Shown: piece after piece, positions 33,230 through 33,947 of the stretch
Layout of the letters: each line of letters starts with the position of its first letter
Numbering within the stretch: position 1 is the stretch's first letter
Origin: Sperchopsis tessellata
Lineage: Eukaryota; Arthropoda; Insecta; Coleoptera; Hydrophilidae
Assembly (NCBI GenBank): GCA_033557685.1
Contig: JAWQRN010000216.1
Coordinates: forward strand, 1 to 33,947
Reading direction: 5' to 3'
Length of the DNA: 33,947 nucleotides
The notes under the pieces: generated by a model
What the model saw: only the letters and a program-made list of their open reading frames with translations
Told to the model about the DNA's origin: nothing
Database searches by the model: none
Translations under genes and position numbers: made by a program

Positions 33230-33903
33230 ACAAGATTCTCTAGGAGCAAAGTCAGAAGAGAAGGAGAAGACCTAATTCACCTGAAAAGGGAGTTATACTA
33301 CCATGGCACTAACAATGGAAAAAATAGAGGAGTTGGTTTCATGTTTCACAAAATACTTCAGCACCGAATAGTCAAGTTTGAGAACAATTCTGACTGAGTC
33401 ACATAATTAGAAATAGAAATCTGTCAGCAGTATAAAATACAAATACTGCAAGTTTATCCCCAACAAACAGCCATTCTCTTCATGATAGTTCAAATTCACA
33501 TTTTAAGATTGTCCTAGGAGACTTTAATTTAAAAGTAAGTGTAAAACAACCAGACAATCAGCTTGGTGGATTTAGTTCCGAAATTAGAAATGATTAAGCC
33601 AACAGACTTAATGAAAGGGTTAAAGTGTCTGTAGAAAATACCATGATTCTCAAGAAAACTTTACAGAAATGAATCTGGCAAGGGCCTAACAAGAGGTATT
33701 TCTACTAAAGCTGAAAAATAAATTTGCTGCTCTAGAAGAATACAATGATGCCAATAATATATTACATATAATAATAGACACAGCCAAGGTCATAGATGGT
33801 AAAACTGAGTCCAAAATATCCGATCAGACTAAAATCTACAACAGCGGCATAGAGAACTAAAAGGTATAGTTAAGACATGAAAGCAGAATATACATGTATG
33901 AAT
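33230..33903 (+). mobile_element. RTE-type LINE endonuclease fragment
   Basis: The + strand reads GEDLIHLKREYYYHGTNNGK, NRGVGFMFHKILQHRIVKF, then IQILQVYPQQTAI, FKIVLGDFNLKVSVKQPD with the GDFN catalytic box near 33518, and after frameshifts KNKFAALEEYNDANNILHII-type linker sequence, TESKISDQTKIYN near 33810. It is the same family as 14890-16403, in opposite orientation and covering the 5' half. The right end breaks off within the coding part, exactly where repeat R copy d starts. Confidence 0.85.
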
Positions 33904-33947
33904 GTTGTTTCCGGGTGGAAACCGTGTAGAGGCTCTGACAAGTGGCA
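33904..33947 (-). repeat. Repeat family R, copy d (cut by window edge)
   Basis: GTTGTTTCCGGGTGGAAACC and GTGTAGAGGCTCTGACAAGT match copy b with only a few differences. The part that would hold the hammerhead-like core lies beyond the window. Confidence 0.7.

Larger units (their letters stand above)
2044..33947 (+). other. Spn: Neurabin/spinophilin locus (partial gene span)
   Basis: This is the span of the only cellular gene seen. Neurabin/spinophilin proteins are cytoplasmic scaffolds that hold protein phosphatase 1 on actin-rich structures and synapses. Here the order is an acidic N-terminal part, a PP1-docking motif, a PDZ domain and a long coiled coil, which matches the family. Introns 7137-12488, 12915-16985 and 17292-20117 are 2.8 to 5.4 kb and hold transposon remnants. 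The 5' start and the 3' end were not found. Known relatives may continue after the coiled coil into a SAM domain; no SAM-like exon was found between 21645 and 33947. The right-hand limit of this entry is simply the window edge. Confidence 0.85.

Overview
This window looks like AT-rich animal nuclear DNA, most likely from an insect; I cannot name the order. It has no operons and no bacterial gene structure. One real protein-coding gene runs along the + strand, split into small exons by long introns that are full of decayed transposable elements. The gene is the neurabin/spinophilin orthologue (Spn in Drosophila), a scaffold that binds protein phosphatase 1 and actin. It is recognised by the PP1-docking KVVF motif with the conserved block after it, by a PDZ domain split between two exons, and by a coiled coil carrying the LEKKYSKSKKLL signature of the family.

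Gene layout, + strand: tentative N-terminal exons at 2044-2216 and 5642-5668; a supported acidic exon at 6787-7136; a possible extra or alternative terminal exon at 8192-8274; PP1-docking/PDZ-start exon 12489-12914; PDZ exon 16986-17291; linker exon 20118-20236; coiled-coil exons 20445-20498 and 20586-21644. The exon junctions from 6787 onward keep phase (1,1,1,0,0,0). The first exon(s) and everything after 21644, including any C-terminal SAM domain, are not visible, so the last 12.3 kb is probably one unfinished intron.

Intron content: a tRNA-derived SINE (898-1210); LINE fragments of several families on both strands (8.6 kb, 11.3-12.0 kb, 14.9-16.4 kb, 17.4 and 19.3 kb, 22.4-23.3 kb, 23.6-26.6 kb, 30.5-31.1 kb, 33.2-33.9 kb); two Ty3/gypsy pol remnants on the - strand (9.1-10.0 kb, 28.5-30.2 kb); a perfect 454-bp tandem duplication that includes the LTR of the second one (27248-28155); a TA-flanked foldback MITE (31841-32167); and several inverted or tandem repeats. 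All LINE and gypsy frames are broken by stops and frameshifts.

The most interesting structure is an inverted repeat at about 18607-19234 inside the PDZ-linker intron. Each arm holds a 67-nt type I hammerhead-ribozyme fold, one on each strand, of the kind known from Penelope-like retroelements. A second repeat family, with four copies in the window (13.0, 16.4, 23.3 and 33.9 kb), seems to carry a decayed version of a similar fold on the - strand. Two of those copies lie exactly at the broken edge of RTE-type LINE fragments.
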